A program made the translations under genes and the position numbers. The notes under the pieces were generated by a model. The model ran no database searches. It was not told the DNA's origin and saw only the letters and a list, made by a program, of their open reading frames with translations. A stretch of 14,669 nt of DNA from assembly GCA_024811115.1 (NCBI GenBank), contig JAKOGH010000252.1, forward strand, positions 1-14,669, in the 5' to 3' direction. This DNA comes from Terana coerulea (taxonomy: Eukaryota > Basidiomycota > Agaricomycetes > Polyporales > Phanerochaetaceae). Below are positions 1 through 8,700 of the stretch, piece by piece (the stretch's first letter is position 1; each line of letters begins with the position of its first letter).

Positions 1-1213
1 CTCCACAATTGTAGCATAGGCCCTTCTTCCTGGCCTCTTGCCTTTCCTCTTTAGTTCTAATCGCATCTACGTCCATCGCATTCTCGTCCCTATCTTCGGA
101 TTTGTGCGATCGGTGACGCTTGTCACCTTCGTCACCATCGTCTTGATGAATTTAATCACCGATTCGTGAGGCTGGTAGCGTGGTGGGTTTCGCCCACCGA
201 ACTGAGGCGGATTTGGTTCTTCATATCGATGGGATGCATTTCTTAAAGCTCCTGATGAGCTGAGCGTCGGTGTCGCTGCCTTTGAGCTGTAACGTGAGGT
301 GCCTGAATTTGATCACTATTTTCCTGACAGTGTCCTTCTTGTCTCGTTCAGATCTGTTTTTAAAGCGTTCAATTTTCCTTAAAGCGTTCGAGATATCATC
401 GCGTTGGACGAAGATTTTGTCGAAATCGTCCCAGAATTCGGCGAGAGTGCTGGGATATCCTTTATCTCCGATATTCGTCGAGTTTCAGATCTGCCCAGGA
501 TTTGGCTGATCCTTTCATCATATAGAAAAGGGCGAAGATGATTCTTTCTTTTGCGAGGGCGAAATCGGTGGGGTATGCTTCAAAATAGAGGTGGCAACCT
601 CTTTTGAATTCGACGCGTTTTTCTGAGCCGTCAAACTCGTCTGAGGTCCTCAATTTAGTTGCTTTCGAGGATTTCTTCGTGGTTGCTCCTGTTGAGGTTG
701 AATTTGCCGTCATCGCAGCCTTGATTTTCTGTATCCCTTGATTTACATCCTTAAACTTCTGAGCCATCCTTGTTTCCATTGTCTGTGCTATTCCTGTTTC
801 TTCACCACTTCCGTTCGATATTTCCTGGCTTTCTGCTTGGTGGAATCCCGAGTTAGAGTGTAGAATTCGATTTGTTTGTCTAGGCACTTGAGGAAATGTT
901 CGAATGTTACTTCAACTTGGTTGATGAAGACAGTGAAGGGTTCGTCGGTTTGGTTGACGATAAAATTGGGGTTGACAGGATCCAGGTGATTGGAATCGGA
1001 TGTGGAGGATGAGATGGTTCGTGGGGTCTGGTGTTGGCCTCTGGTACAGTTCGTAACCTTCGGTAGGTTGGATCGTCTTCTTGTCTGGTGTGTTTCGGTT
1101 CTTGCAGGGATTTTTGTCGCAGAATCGTGAGGTTCCTGTGTCGGTTGCGAAGTTAACGTCTGTTCCTGATTTCCAGTGAAATCAGTGTGTACGGAGAGTA
1201 CACACGGTTCCAT
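1..1213 (-). pseudogene. gag: Gag polyprotein of element A, frameshifted, 3' end outside the window
   Basis: Gag builds the virus-like particle and binds the element RNA. The start chosen is the ATG at 1213-1211 (context gccaATGGaa), the first in-frame start after the leader; the protein begins MEPCVLSVHTDF. A polar, Thr/Ser-rich N-terminal part runs to about 790. The capsid core lies at about 720-465, with CHLYFEAYPTDF, IIFALFYMMKGSAKSWA and, after a frame change, STLAEFWDDFDKIF near 450-410: the usual hydrophobic/Trp pattern of Ty3/gypsy capsids. At the left edge AGCCYNCG-like sequence is seen as KKGLCYNCG (Cys codons 14-16 and 5-7), the first half of a CCHC zinc knuckle. Reading frame changes near 800-880 and 465, plus further breaks at 300-120, show that this copy is dead. 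Family assignment is firm; exact indel positions are not. Confidence 0.8.
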
Positions 1214-1339
1214 TGGCGTCTGCCGTGATGGTTCGGTGAGTCCTGTCCTTGTTACAGGACCAGGGTTGGAGTTTCGGGATAACTAGTTAAAATAGTCGGC
1301 CATTTGGTGGGTTCTGGGTGACTTGGACTCAAAAGAGTC
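1185..1339 (-). promoter_or_regulatory. Hairpin-rich leader of element A with a 6-codon uORF
   Basis: Three perfect short hairpins lie between the primer site and early gag: gactc/gagtc with an A4 loop (1326-1339), gtcctgt/acaggac with a 7-nt loop (1240-1260), and gtgtgtac/gtacacac with a 5-nt loop (1185-1205, overlapping gag codons 3-10). A short upstream ORF, ATG at 1303 to TAG at 1285-1283 (MADYFN), precedes gag. Packaging or translation roles are inference. Confidence 0.45.
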
Positions 1340-1350
1340 GGTCGGTTCGA

Positions 1351-1361
1351 AACTGCGATCT
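1351..1361 (-). promoter_or_regulatory. Primer-binding site of element A (self-priming type)
   Basis: AGATCGCAGTT on the minus strand starts 2 nt after the LTR end and pairs perfectly over 11 nt with the predicted RNA 5' end at 1484-1494. It lacks the TGG start expected of a site that pairs with a tRNA 3' end. Confidence 0.65.
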
Positions 1362-1483
1362 AATGTTAAGACCAAAGGTCCTTGTGCAATGAGCTGGACG
1401 CTCAATGCGACTCGAGGGCTATTACAGAGGTTTCCCTCTAGCACGCAGAGACTGACCAGAGATATCAATGTTAATAAACAAGG

Positions 1484-1494
1484 AGATCGCAGTT
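1484..1494 (-). promoter_or_regulatory. Predicted RNA 5' end of element A that acts as self-primer
   Basis: The minus-strand sequence AACTGCGATCT is an exact 11-nt reverse complement of 1351-1361. In Tf1 of fission yeast the first 11 nt of the mRNA fold onto the primer site and prime reverse transcription; position and length match that model. Confidence 0.6.
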
Positions 1495-1522
1495 AAGGCT
1501 ATGAGGCCTTGACTGGTCGATC

Positions 1523-1528
1523 TTTATA
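1523..1528 (-). promoter_or_regulatory. TATA box of element A LTR
   Basis: TATAAA on the minus strand, with its first T 34 nt upstream of position 1494, the predicted transcript 5' end. That spacing is reasonable for a fungal core promoter. Confidence 0.6.
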
Positions 1529-1717
1529 CTACTGTACAAGATGGTGGCGTGGGAGAGCATACTACGTATCCATACTAGTGTTGAGACTAGTAAATGAGGC
1601 GGGCAGGGTACGCTGCGCTGGCTGAGTCATAGGGCACAGGGCGAGGTGAGTCATGAGTCGCGAACTGAGCCAATATTGCTAATCGTTCGAATAAAAGAAA
1701 TAATTCTGTCCGTAACA

Positions 1718-3584
1718 ATCACGCGCGCAGAGAAGCTCATGGCATGCCGCGGGGCGAACTACTCCTAGCGCAAGCACTTGCCGTTTGCGAGCAAGCACCG
1801 CTCTGCCGGGCGGCGGATGGTGCTGATGCCGTACAGCGCGGACTTCGCGCCGCGCGCGATGCAGCTCATGTATCGACCGGAGGGTGCGTGCGCATGTAGC
1901 CAGCTCGAGCGAACATCGTGGGCTGATGAAGGGCAACCAAGGTGTGAAGAGTAATCAAGAGCGGCAGCGCCGCCAGGCTTTGAAGCTGTTGCTCGACTTT
2001 GTGGACCGGCCCGGGAGTGGAACAACTACCAAAGAGCTACTCGTCGGGCATCGCGTTCGGGATGAAGCGTCGAGACAGCGCACGCACGCAAGGATTTGAT
2101 GATTGGGAACACAGAGACATTGGGCAGCGTGCGTCCTTGGGCTTCTTCTCTTCGCGTGCTTCGCGGGGTACAAACTGATGTTGACGGGAGCAGCTCGAGC
2201 CGGGTCGGTGGTTCGTCGAGTGCGCCGATCTTTCTTTATTATTTCCCCCTCTTAGCTAAGCAATCCGTTTAGCAGATTCGTCCAGTTCCTGGACTACCTC
2301 CCTGACTTTCTCGTGCCGGGTGCCGTCGCGTGCGCACATCACCGTCGAACTCAATGTAGGTGCTCTTTCTCCCATTTCCCTCGCGCCCCGTTTCTTTCTT
2401 ACTTAGCTTCGCTTCATCCTCGCAGCTGTTCCGGCAAATGGGCGGAAGAAGCCAAAACACCCGTGCCCGGCGCGCTGCAGGCCGAGAGCCTGATTGCACA
2501 GCTCTGGCGGACGCGGGACACCGCCCAGGATCGACGACGCGACGATCGCCCGCGTCGTCCTCCTCTCTTCGTATCTCATGCTACTGCTGACACGCTCCCT
2601 CTGTGTCGTGCTTGCCCCTGTGCGCCCTTGAAGCGTAATCGATTGCAAATGTCCGAATATTTGATGCGGCGGATTGGGGGCAGCGTCGGCGAGGCGCGGA
2701 CGAACACGACGCAGTGCGCGCTCGCCTGCTTCCTCTACGCGCGCGCACTCTTCCCGGCACGTGCGCCGGCCGCGAGCCGAGCTCAACGCCGTCGGTCGGG
2801 CCCAACCGCTTGCCGTTACGGACTTCGTCGCACTGCCGGCGTGTTCCCTGTCATGAAGGAGGTGCTGCGGTGGTTGCCCGTGACACCGCTTCGTGGTCAA
2901 GGAGGATGATGTGTTTGAGAGATACACAATGCGTGCCTGTGCCATTGAGGTTTGGTGTGGTTTGTGCTGATGGAGGTAGCGGGGCAGATACGCAGGGCGA
3001 GCTCATTGTGCCCTCAATCTGGAACATGCACCACTCGCCCGACCTCTTCACAGACCCCGACACGTTTGACCCCGCCCCTTCGCCCGGCCGACGCAGATGG
3101 GCACCTACCTGCCGATATGTCGCTCTCGGCGGCATCTAGACCAGTGCGCCCTCCCTATGTTCATCAACGAGGCTGGGAAGGATCACGAGAGCTGACGTCT
3201 GTGTGTGCGTGCTAGATTCAGCCGGCATATCTGCCCCAGGCGTCACTTCACGGTGGACAGCGTCTGGCTCGCCGTCGCCTGCCTCCTCTGGGCATTCGAC
3301 GTTCGCGGGCAACGGCACGCAGCCAGTGCCGCGCCGACGCCCGTGTGCCCAACACGTTCGTGTTCATCCAGTGGCGCTGACGCTGTCAGCGTGTAGTCTC
3401 TCTCTTTCATATTTCCCCCTCCCTCCAGTTTTTTGTTCTTAGCGGCGGGCACTTACAATGTGGTTTGGATTGTGTATGTAGGGAGCCGACGAACTTGCCG
3501 CTGGTCGTGACGGTGCGCTCGGAGGCGCCGGATCGCATGCGTCGCGAAGCGTGGGCGGCCATGCAGGAGGATGCGGGGTTGTAG
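1718..3584 (+). pseudogene. Cytochrome P450, decayed, N-terminus cut off by element A
   Basis: P450s are haem monooxygenases; fungal members are usually ER-anchored and about 500 residues. Recognisable blocks run in order: KLMACRGANYS then HLPFASK and MVLMPYSADF (about 1730-1840, TAG at 1766-1768), RQRRQALKLLLDFVDRPG (about 1960-2017), FVQFLDYLPDFLVPGA (about 2275-2330), KWAEEAKTPVPGA (about 2440), the I-helix-like ARTNTTQCALACFLYA (2694-2745, with the usual AGxDT changed), KEVLRW with the ExxR pair (Glu 2859-2861, Arg 2868-2870), WNMHHSPDLFTDPDTFDP (about 3020-3072), the haem-Cys block ICPRRHF (Cys 3232-3234; the usual Gly two residues later is Arg) and a C-terminus REAWAAMQEDAGL with TAG at 3582-3584. 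Likely introns include 2356-2425 (GTAGGT..GCAG), one ending near 2997 and one ending at 3481. The membrane anchor and first ~100 residues are absent. Stops, frame changes and lost key residues mark it as dead. Subfamily not determined. Confidence 0.85.
2356..2425 (+). other. Probable 70-nt intron in the P450 relic
   Basis: Starts GTAGGT, is pyrimidine-rich, ends ctcgcAG and separates two P450-like coding blocks. The size is typical of basidiomycete introns. Confidence 0.5.
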
Positions 3585-3945
3585 AAGCTAAGCAGCGAGA
3601 AGGAAAAAAAGCAGGCGAGGACACCGCGGGTGTGCATCGAGTGAGGAGGCGTGCCGTGGTTGTCTTGTAATTTATTCTCCCTGCGTTTATTTATTCGTGT
3701 GGTAAAAACTCATGGTAGACATGTCGATGACGGCGAGACAAGTGCCAACGACTGCAGCCGGGGTACTTTGGCAAGTGATGAAGCCCTGCGAAGTGGGTGT
3801 GTGGGTGGAGGACAGGTCACGGCGGTGGCTTGAGGAGCGAGACTGGTAGGAAGGAGTTCAAGCCAGTCCACTCGGACAGAGAGAAAGCTTGAGTGGATCG
3901 TATTCCGCAGGTTACACCATGCCGGTGGCTAACGGAAATAACGAA
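3585..3945. other. Intergenic, nothing recognised
   Basis: Follows the P450 stop. The only open frame (about 60 codons from 3651) has no recognisable motif and no support. Confidence 0.5.
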
Positions 3946-4019
3946 TCAGTTTGGGATCACAACGTGCAGTGAGTGGATGAAACAACAAACATGTTCTCTC
4001 TCAAAGAAAAGGCAGAAAG

Positions 4020-5057
4020 GTGCCCGAAATGAGATTCTAAGAAAACAGAGTTGATGGCAAGATGCGGTCGACCTCAACAACTGTCGTCTCTGAATCTCCC
4101 GCAGGCACGTAGTGTCCATAATACCCTGTCCAGGCACGACTGCGCCCACATCCGCATTCACCTAATGTAACGATGATCCCGGTCTGTAAGATCATTCACC
4201 GAGATAAATATTTCTCATTTAACGTCGGCATCTGCTACAAAGACAAGACACTGCACGTAACATTGCGCACCAGGAGTGACACACACAAAATGGCTTCACG
4301 TGCCTCAGTGTGGCATATGAGATTTCCAGCTGAACTGACGACTTGATAGCGGTACAACGGCATGTTGTTGGAAGCATAAGCATACTGGCCGGTACGGCAT
4401 GGGAGGGTAAAAATGTGAGAGGTACGACCTCGCCGGTGCTGCAAAACAGAATGCTGCCAAATAAAGTCCTGCAGACGACAATGTTCGCATGTGAGCCGGC
4501 CGGAGGGTTGAGGTTTTGCCGCTAGAAGTAAAGTATGCGCTCGAAAGCCAGGAATGCGTTGCGAGCTGGGCAGTGGGGCTGTGCTTGCAGAACGATGGCG
4601 CACTGAACAGACACGGATGACAACACATTGGCCTGCAGGGACATTCAGGCACATTCGATTCCCAAAAACTTTTGTCGGCATTGTTGTGATAGTACAATTA
4701 ATCGTGAGGCATACCTCTCTTACCCATGGCAATGTCATCTTTAGACCCTTTTGACCCTCCAACCCGCGTTCCATCTTCCAGTAAATCCTTGCTCCTCCCT
4801 CAACCCTCTGGTGACCAAAAGCGCTTTTCGTGATGCTGATGACCGGCTGCAGTGAGGAGTACGACGTGCAATTAATTTGAGCTTCTGACCAAGACCCTGG
4901 CATGGCGAGTAAGCAGTCGTTGGAATAGAGACGCTCCAGCGTGCAGCAACGTGACCAGTGACACCGCCGGATAGGCCAGTGCAGCCACCACGCCTGCATA
5001 CAACATCCACGTGGAGTTATCCACAGCTTTCGTGTGCATGATTTGCGGGCGAGTCAA
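4020..5057 (-). other. Possible eroded multi-exon gene, unassigned
   Basis: I do not recognise this. Reading the minus strand, a short frame from 5057 to 4872 holds KAVDNSTWMLY followed by a strongly hydrophobic stretch (AGVVAALAYPAVSLVTLLHA) that could be a membrane segment. Further down, GTAAGA at about 4724 and ctgcAG near 4634 could bound an intron, followed by PANVLSSVSVQCAIVLQAQ. A last block, about 4185-4038, reads TGIIVTLGECGCGRSRAWTG and ends EVDRILPSTLFS-stop, preceded by a splice-acceptor-like cttacAG. A 254-codon open frame (4999-4235) crosses the region, but its composition is not convincing. It may be a decayed host gene or chance. Confidence 0.22.
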
Positions 5058-5059
5058 AG

Positions 5060-5426
5060 ATACCAGTTGGCTCTGCGTAGCGGGTGTGATTATATGAGGT
5101 ATCTATACGTCCATGGTCAACTTCACGACATACCAGCAGACACAGATGATCAACGCACCTAGAGCATCAGCAAAACGTACAAGCGCTGATGACTGATGAG
5201 CGCTGACGAGCACTGAGAGCACTGACGAATGGTTTGGAACCGAAGTTTGAGCCCTGCTGAAGCCAGACTTTTACTAGATTTTGTATTTTCTTAGTTTCTT
5301 ATGTTTCATAAACTATGCTGGATGTGAATGATGATGGTTTACTCACCGAAGCTTTGCTGCAAGAGTCGGATGCAAGAGGGGTCAAAAACGTCTGAGAGCG
5401 CTTCAAAACAACTACTGAGACTGGCA
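5060..5426. repeat. Gene-free stretch with a cluster of GAGCRCTGA-like short repeats
   Basis: From 5182 to 5226 the motif agcgctga/gagcactga recurs four times at 9-17-nt spacing. A second cluster of related motifs follows at 5427-5465. No coding sequence is supported; subterminal repeats of a DNA transposon are one possibility. Confidence 0.3.
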
Positions 5427-5500
5427 GGCGCTGACAGCACTGAAGGGACTGAAGCGTGCTGAGATGGCTTCATCAGTACCTGTCAGTACCGCTCAGCGCC
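5427..5500. repeat. 74-nt imperfect foldback
   Basis: ggcgctga (5427-5434) is perfectly inverted as tcagcgcc (5493-5500), and inside it ctgacag (5431-5437) is inverted as ctgtcag (5480-5486). The two pairings overlap and compete, so this is an imperfect, alternative foldback. It lies next to the short-repeat cluster. Confidence 0.4.
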
Positions 5501-6384
5501 AATGCAACTTTGCTGATGAGACGGTTGCAGTCTTTCTCCTTATTTCTTGTACGATCCGATCGAAGTCCCATCCGGTCCACATATCATGGGCATGGTGGTA
5601 TTGGAACGCGCAGCCGGTGCTGCTGTCTGCCAAGCATTACCACAATTTCCGGCAGCTCGAGTGTGGTGAGTGGGGAGTAGCACGACGTCCCTTGTAAATA
5701 CGTTCAATGGGCTCAAATGGTAGCCATTAGGGCGACCGTTGAAAACAGAATGGGAGAGGTATCAAAATAAGGTCTTGGGGACAACGCGGGCACTGCGCAT
5801 AACGTCGAGGACGGTAAGAGTGATGGTGTGCAGCACCCGAGAGGGTGCAAACGCGTAAGGAATAGGTACAAGTATGTGAGTGACTTATATACGCTACGAG
5901 TAGTGTCCGGGGGCAGTAAGCATAGTGACAGTACCTTAATAACACTAAAGTACCAAAATCTGACACTCTCCTTCAAGCCCCTGCAGTGAGAAGACGAGCT
6001 GTAGAGGCTTGCAGTGAAAGAACAGGAGAGCAAGGGTAAAGGGAGATATAAAAGAATGAATGTGGATATGGGGTTCAATGGATATGTGCGAAGTAAGACT
6101 TGGGGACATGGGGCGAGACGAAGGTGACAAATGGGGGTAAGCAAAAAAACTCAATCCAAACTGAGAACGTCACAAGGGCAAAAGACCGAACACGCATCCA
6201 AACACATCGGATGGCGCACTAAACCGCGCAAGTACTCCGACTCTAGTGCATGCATCAAGCCAACACTTGGCAATGCTGGTTACCTAATCTAGGGGACGGT
6301 GGCATGCATGCCGTGCACAACAGTGCTCGCCTCGCAAGGGAGCCTGTTTGCATTTGCACCTTGATACAACCAGGAGTATCAGCG
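5501..6384. other. No gene recognised
   Basis: Open frames on both strands here (for example a 143-codon minus frame, 6144-5713) are low-complexity Leu/Ser/Pro/Thr reads of purine-rich plus-strand sequence with no motif. I see no RNA gene or clear repeat. Confidence 0.45.
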
Positions 6385-6482
6385 TTGCGCAGTGGCTAAC
6401 TGAGTTATCACAGTGAGCTGTAACTGGGGCAAACTAAGTTATCACTCAGTTAACGAGTTAAGCGTTAACTCAACTTTGTGGT
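6385..6482. repeat. Dense inverted/direct repeats, possible DNA-transposon end
   Basis: cagtggctaactgagttatc is followed by aaactaagttatcactcagt, so AACTGAGT and ACTCAGTT are inverted and gttatcac is repeated directly. Next to it gagttaa-gcg-ttaactc is a perfect 7-bp hairpin. Terminal CAGTGG plus subterminal repeats would suit a hAT-type 5' end, and a BED-like ORF follows about 240 nt later. The link is inference. Confidence 0.35.
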
Positions 6483-6578
6483 TTCCTGGGTCCTACCCAC
6501 ATATCACGTGTCATGCCATGTGCATTCTAGCACGCAAGGCGACAGCGCCTGCAGGACAGCGACCTGCATCGACGTAGC

Positions 6579-6922
6579 TTGTCTCGCACATCAGACTACA
6601 CCAGTCTGCACCTAAGTCTTGAGGTAGTTGCATGTATTTTTACTAATAAACTGCTGCAATTAATATGCTTTGTCCCCCAGCACTTCTGCGTTGGATATCC
6701 TACTGTGCCCGGTTTTGCCTTTATGGCTGGCAAAGCCTGGTGGCGAGACCTCTTCGTCGACCACCCCAGGCGGAAGACTCACAAGCGCAATGCCTACGCC
6801 AACCCAAATGCCAAGAATCCAGACAAGTTCAAGGCAATCTGCCAGCGGTGTTACACTGCAGCTTTGGAGAGGGAGAAGCAACGAGATGTAGCTGATCAGG
6901 CTTTGCAGCTCAGGGCAGTGCT
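6579..6922 (+). pseudogene. BED-finger-like transposase N-terminus, truncated by element B
   Basis: The likely start is the ATG at 6723 (MAGKAWWRDLFVDHP); an upstream in-frame ATG at 6579 leads through less convincing sequence. Recognisable features are an aromatic AWWRDLF start, a basic linker (RRKTHKRNAY), then NPDKFKAICQRCYTAALE with a CxxC pair: the layout of BED-type zinc fingers that open many fungal hAT transposases. The distal His/Cys ligand is not evident, so the finger may be decayed or of another kind. The frame runs into the LTR of element B at 6923, and only five non-native codons follow before a stop, so the rest of the protein was displaced. Confidence 0.4.
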
Positions 6923-7240
6923 TGTCAACAATAACTAGTACAACTGTACCAGGTGCAACACTCTCAACTGGGGACGGAAATAGTAGTGCAGTCTCCGAGT
7001 AACTAGCTGGGGAACAGACCAGCTCGAGACTGGCTTTCTCTGTTGCAGACGGTAGCTACTTATACATGTGTAGTCCTAAACTGTACAGTACCACCTGGTA
7101 TCCTCGTGTATGTACTAGAGCGGTCTAGAACAGTAGAGAAACATACAAAAACTACGAGTATCAATAAGAGAATAATAGATAGGGGCAGAAGACAATGGAA
7201 ATGAAAAGAATACCCTGGAAACGCCCAGAAGTTCATGACA
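6923..7240 (-). repeat. 3' LTR of element B (318 bp)
   Basis: Minus strand begins TGTCATGAAC at 7240 and ends ..GTTGACA at 6923: TGTCA/TGACA terminal inverted repeats. It directly follows the purine-rich tract and pol stop. A TATAAG box lies at 7064-7059. If the spacing seen in A and C holds, the RNA would start near 7031. Confidence 0.75.
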
Positions 7241-7253
7241 TAACCCTCTTTCT
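7241..7253 (-). promoter_or_regulatory. Polypurine tract of element B
   Basis: AGAAAGAGGGTTA on the minus strand sits immediately before the LTR TG, where plus-strand DNA synthesis is primed in LTR elements. It overlaps the pol stop codon (7252-7254). Confidence 0.55.
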
Positions 7254-7600
7254 AAAGATCACGTCTGCGTGATCTATAGAACTCAGCATCTCGATCTATA
7301 CAACCTATTTCCCAATTGTATAACCTTGAACCGATATGTCCGATAAACTGATTGATGTTGGATCGGAACACGGCAGGGGGATTCAAATAGTCAAAGGGTA
7401 AGGGGGCGCCTGGTACGTGCTTGTAGGGCGTCAATGAGATCCTAGCAGTGGGTGAGGTTGGATCGAGGTTCCCATGTGTACTTACGTGAACCGGTTTCAT
7501 GCTTCCATAGAACTTTGTATTTGAGAATTCCTTTATCCAGCTTAGCATCTAGGATCTCTTCAACCTCGTGTTTTTCTCGTCCATCGATTCGATCGGGTAC
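7252..7600 (-). pseudogene. Pol C-terminus of element B with chromodomain
   Basis: The chromodomain lies at about 7580-7415: HEVEEILDAKL, KYKVLWKHETG and KYTWEPRSNLTH match the canonical fold, with the VEEIL strand, the Y-x-V-x-W core and the WEP motif. In chromoviruses this module steers integration to chromatin with particular histone marks. A stop at 7444-7442 in DLIDA-proximal sequence probably reflects a small indel, after which the tail continues in another frame as YKHVPGAPLPFDYLNPPA and ends RRRDL-stop at 7254-7252, right at the polypurine tract. Assignment of the domain is secure; the boundary with integrase is approximate. Confidence 0.85.
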
Positions 7601-8700
7601 TTCGGGTTCACGTGCCTAGGACTCAAAGGAAGGTTCTTTGGAAGGATGAGAGCCACATCTCATTGACCATGGGATAGATCTTTCTCCATGCTTTGGGAAG
7701 TTCAAGCTTGTAAGCGGAGGCACCGTGTTTTTTTTTAACTTTAAATGGGCTGTAGCGCTTGTTGTCAAGTTTCTTCATTGGTCGATCGGTAGTGATGTTG
7801 GTCTCTTCAAGCCATACAAGGTCTCCTGGCTTATATTCACGTGTTTTCCCTTCCGTCGATCATGGAAGCGCTTCATCGTCTCCTGTGCTAATCTGATAGC
7901 CGCCTCGCGTTTTCTTCTCGTACTGCTTTCATTCAATCTACAAAGTCTCTCACAGTTTCCTTCTTACTCCAGTAGGGTTTATTTCGGAGTAGAGTGGTAG
8001 CCTTTGTTGACGAAAAATGGAGTTTGTTCAGTGGAGCTGTTGACCTTGTTGTTGTACGAGAACGATGCGAGGGGTAGCCATTCGGCCCAATCAGTTTGTC
8101 AGTAGTTGATGAAAAGTCGGAGGTACTGTTCGACTTCAGCGTTGATCCGTTCAGTTTGACCATCGGTCTGCAGATGATAGGCCGTAGATGCATTGGCTTT
8201 GATTCTCAGAGACTTATAGAGTTCAGATATGTACTCGTTCTTGAACTCTGCTCTTTAATTGCTAACAATATTCCACAGGATGCCCTGATGGGCAACAACA
8301 TGGTCACGCAGATTTTGCTCCATCCTGCACATTGAGCTCGATGGTGGAGGGAATGCAGATTATCTGTTTGGAGAACATACAGACAATCACAATGATGGCA
8401 TCGAATCCTAGTGACAAGGGAAGTGGACTGATTTTGTTGACAAAGATGATCTCCCGCAGGGTCGAGAGGCGATTTCGTTTGGGTGGAGCAGGCCAAGTTT
8501 GGATCCGGTGTGGACTTTGGTCTTCTGGCAGTTGACACATCCTTTGACGTACTTCCTAATGTTTCTGCGAATGCGTGGCCACCAGTAGTTGCGCGTGATC
8601 AACTCGTGGGTCTTGTATTGGCCCGGGTGTCTGATGAGATACGAGTCGTAGTGATGCTTGATGATCTATTTGTGAAATTTCTAATGTACGGGGACATAGA
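7600..8700 (-). pseudogene. Integrase of element B, catalytic aspartates mutated
   Basis: Integrase joins element cDNA to host DNA. The HHCC zinc domain is intact at about 8665-8535: HYDSYLIRHPGQ, NYWWPRIRRNIRKYVKGC and CVNCQKTK. The core follows at about 8500-7930. The first DDE Asp (VDxI motif) reads VNKI, with Asn at 8438-8436. The second (SDRG) reads S-N-stop-R, with Asn at 8260-8258. The Glu within LQTDGQTERIN (about 8175-8140) is kept. YLRLFINY, WAEWLPLASFSYNN and NSSTEQTPFFVNKG are typical downstream blocks. The C-terminal GPY/F-like part reads KRYSPFKVKKK then SAYKLELPKAWRKIYP (about 7780-7680). Several stops (for example 8257-8255 and in the segment before the HHCC domain) and frame changes are present. 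Confidence 0.85.

Larger units (their letters stand above)
1..1717 (-). mobile_element. Element A: 5' part of a Ty3/gypsy LTR retrotransposon
   Basis: In transcription order on the minus strand this holds a 354-bp LTR, a primer site 2 nt after it, a leader of about 140 nt, and a broken gag that leaves the window at its zinc knuckle. Pol and the 3' LTR must lie to the left. The right end (1717) abuts P450 coding sequence, with atcac (1718-1722) as the expected 5-bp target duplication, whose partner is outside the window. The self-priming design fits the Tf1/sushi chromovirus branch; the chromodomain cannot be checked here. Confidence 0.8.
1364..1717 (-). repeat. 5' LTR of element A (354 bp)
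   Basis: On the minus strand the LTR starts TGTTACGG at 1717 and ends ..TCTTAACA at 1364, giving TGTTA/TAACA terminal inverted repeats. The 1364 end is fixed by the primer site that follows after 2 nt; the 1717 end by the abrupt switch to P450 coding sequence. It holds a TATAAA box (1528-1523) and a predicted transcript start at 1494. The second LTR is outside the window, so the boundaries rest on these features and not on an LTR-LTR comparison. Confidence 0.7.

Noticed and set aside
1345..1356. ggttcgaaactg resembling a tRNA B box
   Set aside because: No A box or cloverleaf around it; it overlaps the primer-site region of element A.
2403..2945. 180-codon minus-strand frame
   Set aside because: Antisense of the GC-rich P450 relic; the P450 motifs on the plus strand explain the region.
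5713..6144. 143-codon open frame on the minus strand
   Set aside because: Leu/Ser/Pro/Thr-rich read of purine-rich plus-strand sequence; no motif and overlapping frames look the same.
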